This document shows, in pieces, positions 45,538-45,800 of a DNA stretch of 45,800 nt (positions are counted from its first letter, which is position 1; each line of letters opens with the position of its first letter). Position numbers and translations under genes: made by a program. Location of the stretch: the NCBI GenBank assembly GCA_024277595.1, contig JAJRUV010000092.1, positions 1 through 45,800 on the forward strand, read 5' to 3'. The notes beneath the pieces are model-generated. The model was not told the DNA's origin. It saw nothing but the letters and a program-made list of their open reading frames with translations, and made no database searches. This DNA comes from Gammaproteobacteria bacterium (GTDB lineage Bacteria > Pseudomonadota > Gammaproteobacteria > Thiohalospirales > Thiohalospiraceae).

Positions 45538-45708
45538 TTTCCGGTTCTCCTTGTTGCGGTGAATTTTCATACTATCAATTTCAGTTTGGAACCTCATATA
45601 CTCAAACAACTTCAAAATGCAGATACGACTGATTCCGGTTTTTGAAAATTGTCATTGATATTGCTGTTTACTAGTACTCCGTCAAGGTGATAAATCAGGA
45701 TACAGCGT

Positions 45709-45798
45709 TCCTGTGGTGTTTCGCAGCAAGGCGCAGTGTGCAGGCAATGGCTGTCGCCCTTGTCAAACACTGCAACGCCGCAGCGGGACACCACAGGA
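45709..45798. repeat. Palindromic repeat element at the right edge
   Basis: TCCTGTGGTGT (45709-45719) and ACACCACAGGA (45788-45798) form a perfect 11-bp inverted repeat. Inside, GGCGCAGTGT and ACACTGCAACGCC add further imperfect pairing. The element may start further left at CTAGTACTCCG (45671) and its end is probably past the window. It looks like a dispersed non-coding palindrome, not a gene. Confidence 0.5.
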
Positions 45799-45800
45799 GC

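Noticed and set aside
45612-45794. Reverse-strand open frame at the right edge
   Set aside because: It is built from the palindromic repeat and has no ribosome site or family pattern.

Overview
The window looks like a chromosomal segment of a motile gammaproteobacterium. The evidence is an FlrA/FlrB/FlrC-type flagellar regulatory cascade with sigma-54 and sigma-28 promoters, ErpA, the carA-carB-greA order, and gammaproteobacterial MAF/legionaminate flagellin-glycosylation genes. Base composition is moderately GC-rich. A free-living or symbiotic sulfur-oxidiser-type lineage is possible, but the sequence does not prove it.

Layout. (1) 1-1071 is a decayed zone: the 5' end of an IS256-type transposase, a membrane glycosyltransferase fragment, and an oppositely oriented membrane/PHP protein fragment joined to it at about 547-549. 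(2) 1142-3059 holds erpA and gltA, separated by a 152-bp MITE. (3) 3156-10254, minus strand, is a nonulosonic (legionaminic-type) acid operon: MAF glycosyltransferase, a neuD remnant of 59 codons, legI, legG, an unidentified gene remnant, ptmE-like and legF. It lies divergent to flagellin, which fits flagellin glycosylation. (4) 10378-14316 is fliC-flaG-fliD-fliS-fliT with a sigma-28 promoter and a strong terminator after fliC. (5) 14406-28111 is an accessory island inside the flagellar locus: two small secreted DUF11-type proteins, a 2063-residue envelope protein (DUF11-like domains, an OmpA-type peptidoglycan-binding domain and a long C-terminal beta-barrel-like region), a VapBC toxin-antitoxin pair, and two large paralogous secreted adhesin-like proteins. 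Four of the secreted proteins end in a similar C-terminal beta domain. A sigma-28-like promoter precedes the first gene. (6) 28163-33537 carries a PilZ-like protein and flrA, flrB and flrC. (7) 33574-39849 is fliE-[DUF2726 remnant]-fliF-fliG-fliH-fliI-fliJ. (8) 40187-45039 is carA-carB-greA. (9) 45160-45800 holds a small secreted hypothetical protein and a palindromic repeat cut by the window edge.

Two results stand out. The first is a four-copy MITE family (152 bp, GTAAC...GTTAC ends) in which three copies are flanked by 8-bp target duplications matching 8/8, 7/8 and 7/8; the ends and duplication length suggest mobilisation by an IS66-type transposase. The second is the DUF11/OmpA/beta-barrel island, which I propose as a candidate undescribed cell-surface display system co-expressed with late flagellar genes. 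Its shared C-terminal domain would be the sorting or docking module and the giant protein the outer-membrane anchor. The domain similarity and promoter are visible in the sequence; the function is inference. No tRNA, rRNA or CRISPR array was seen.
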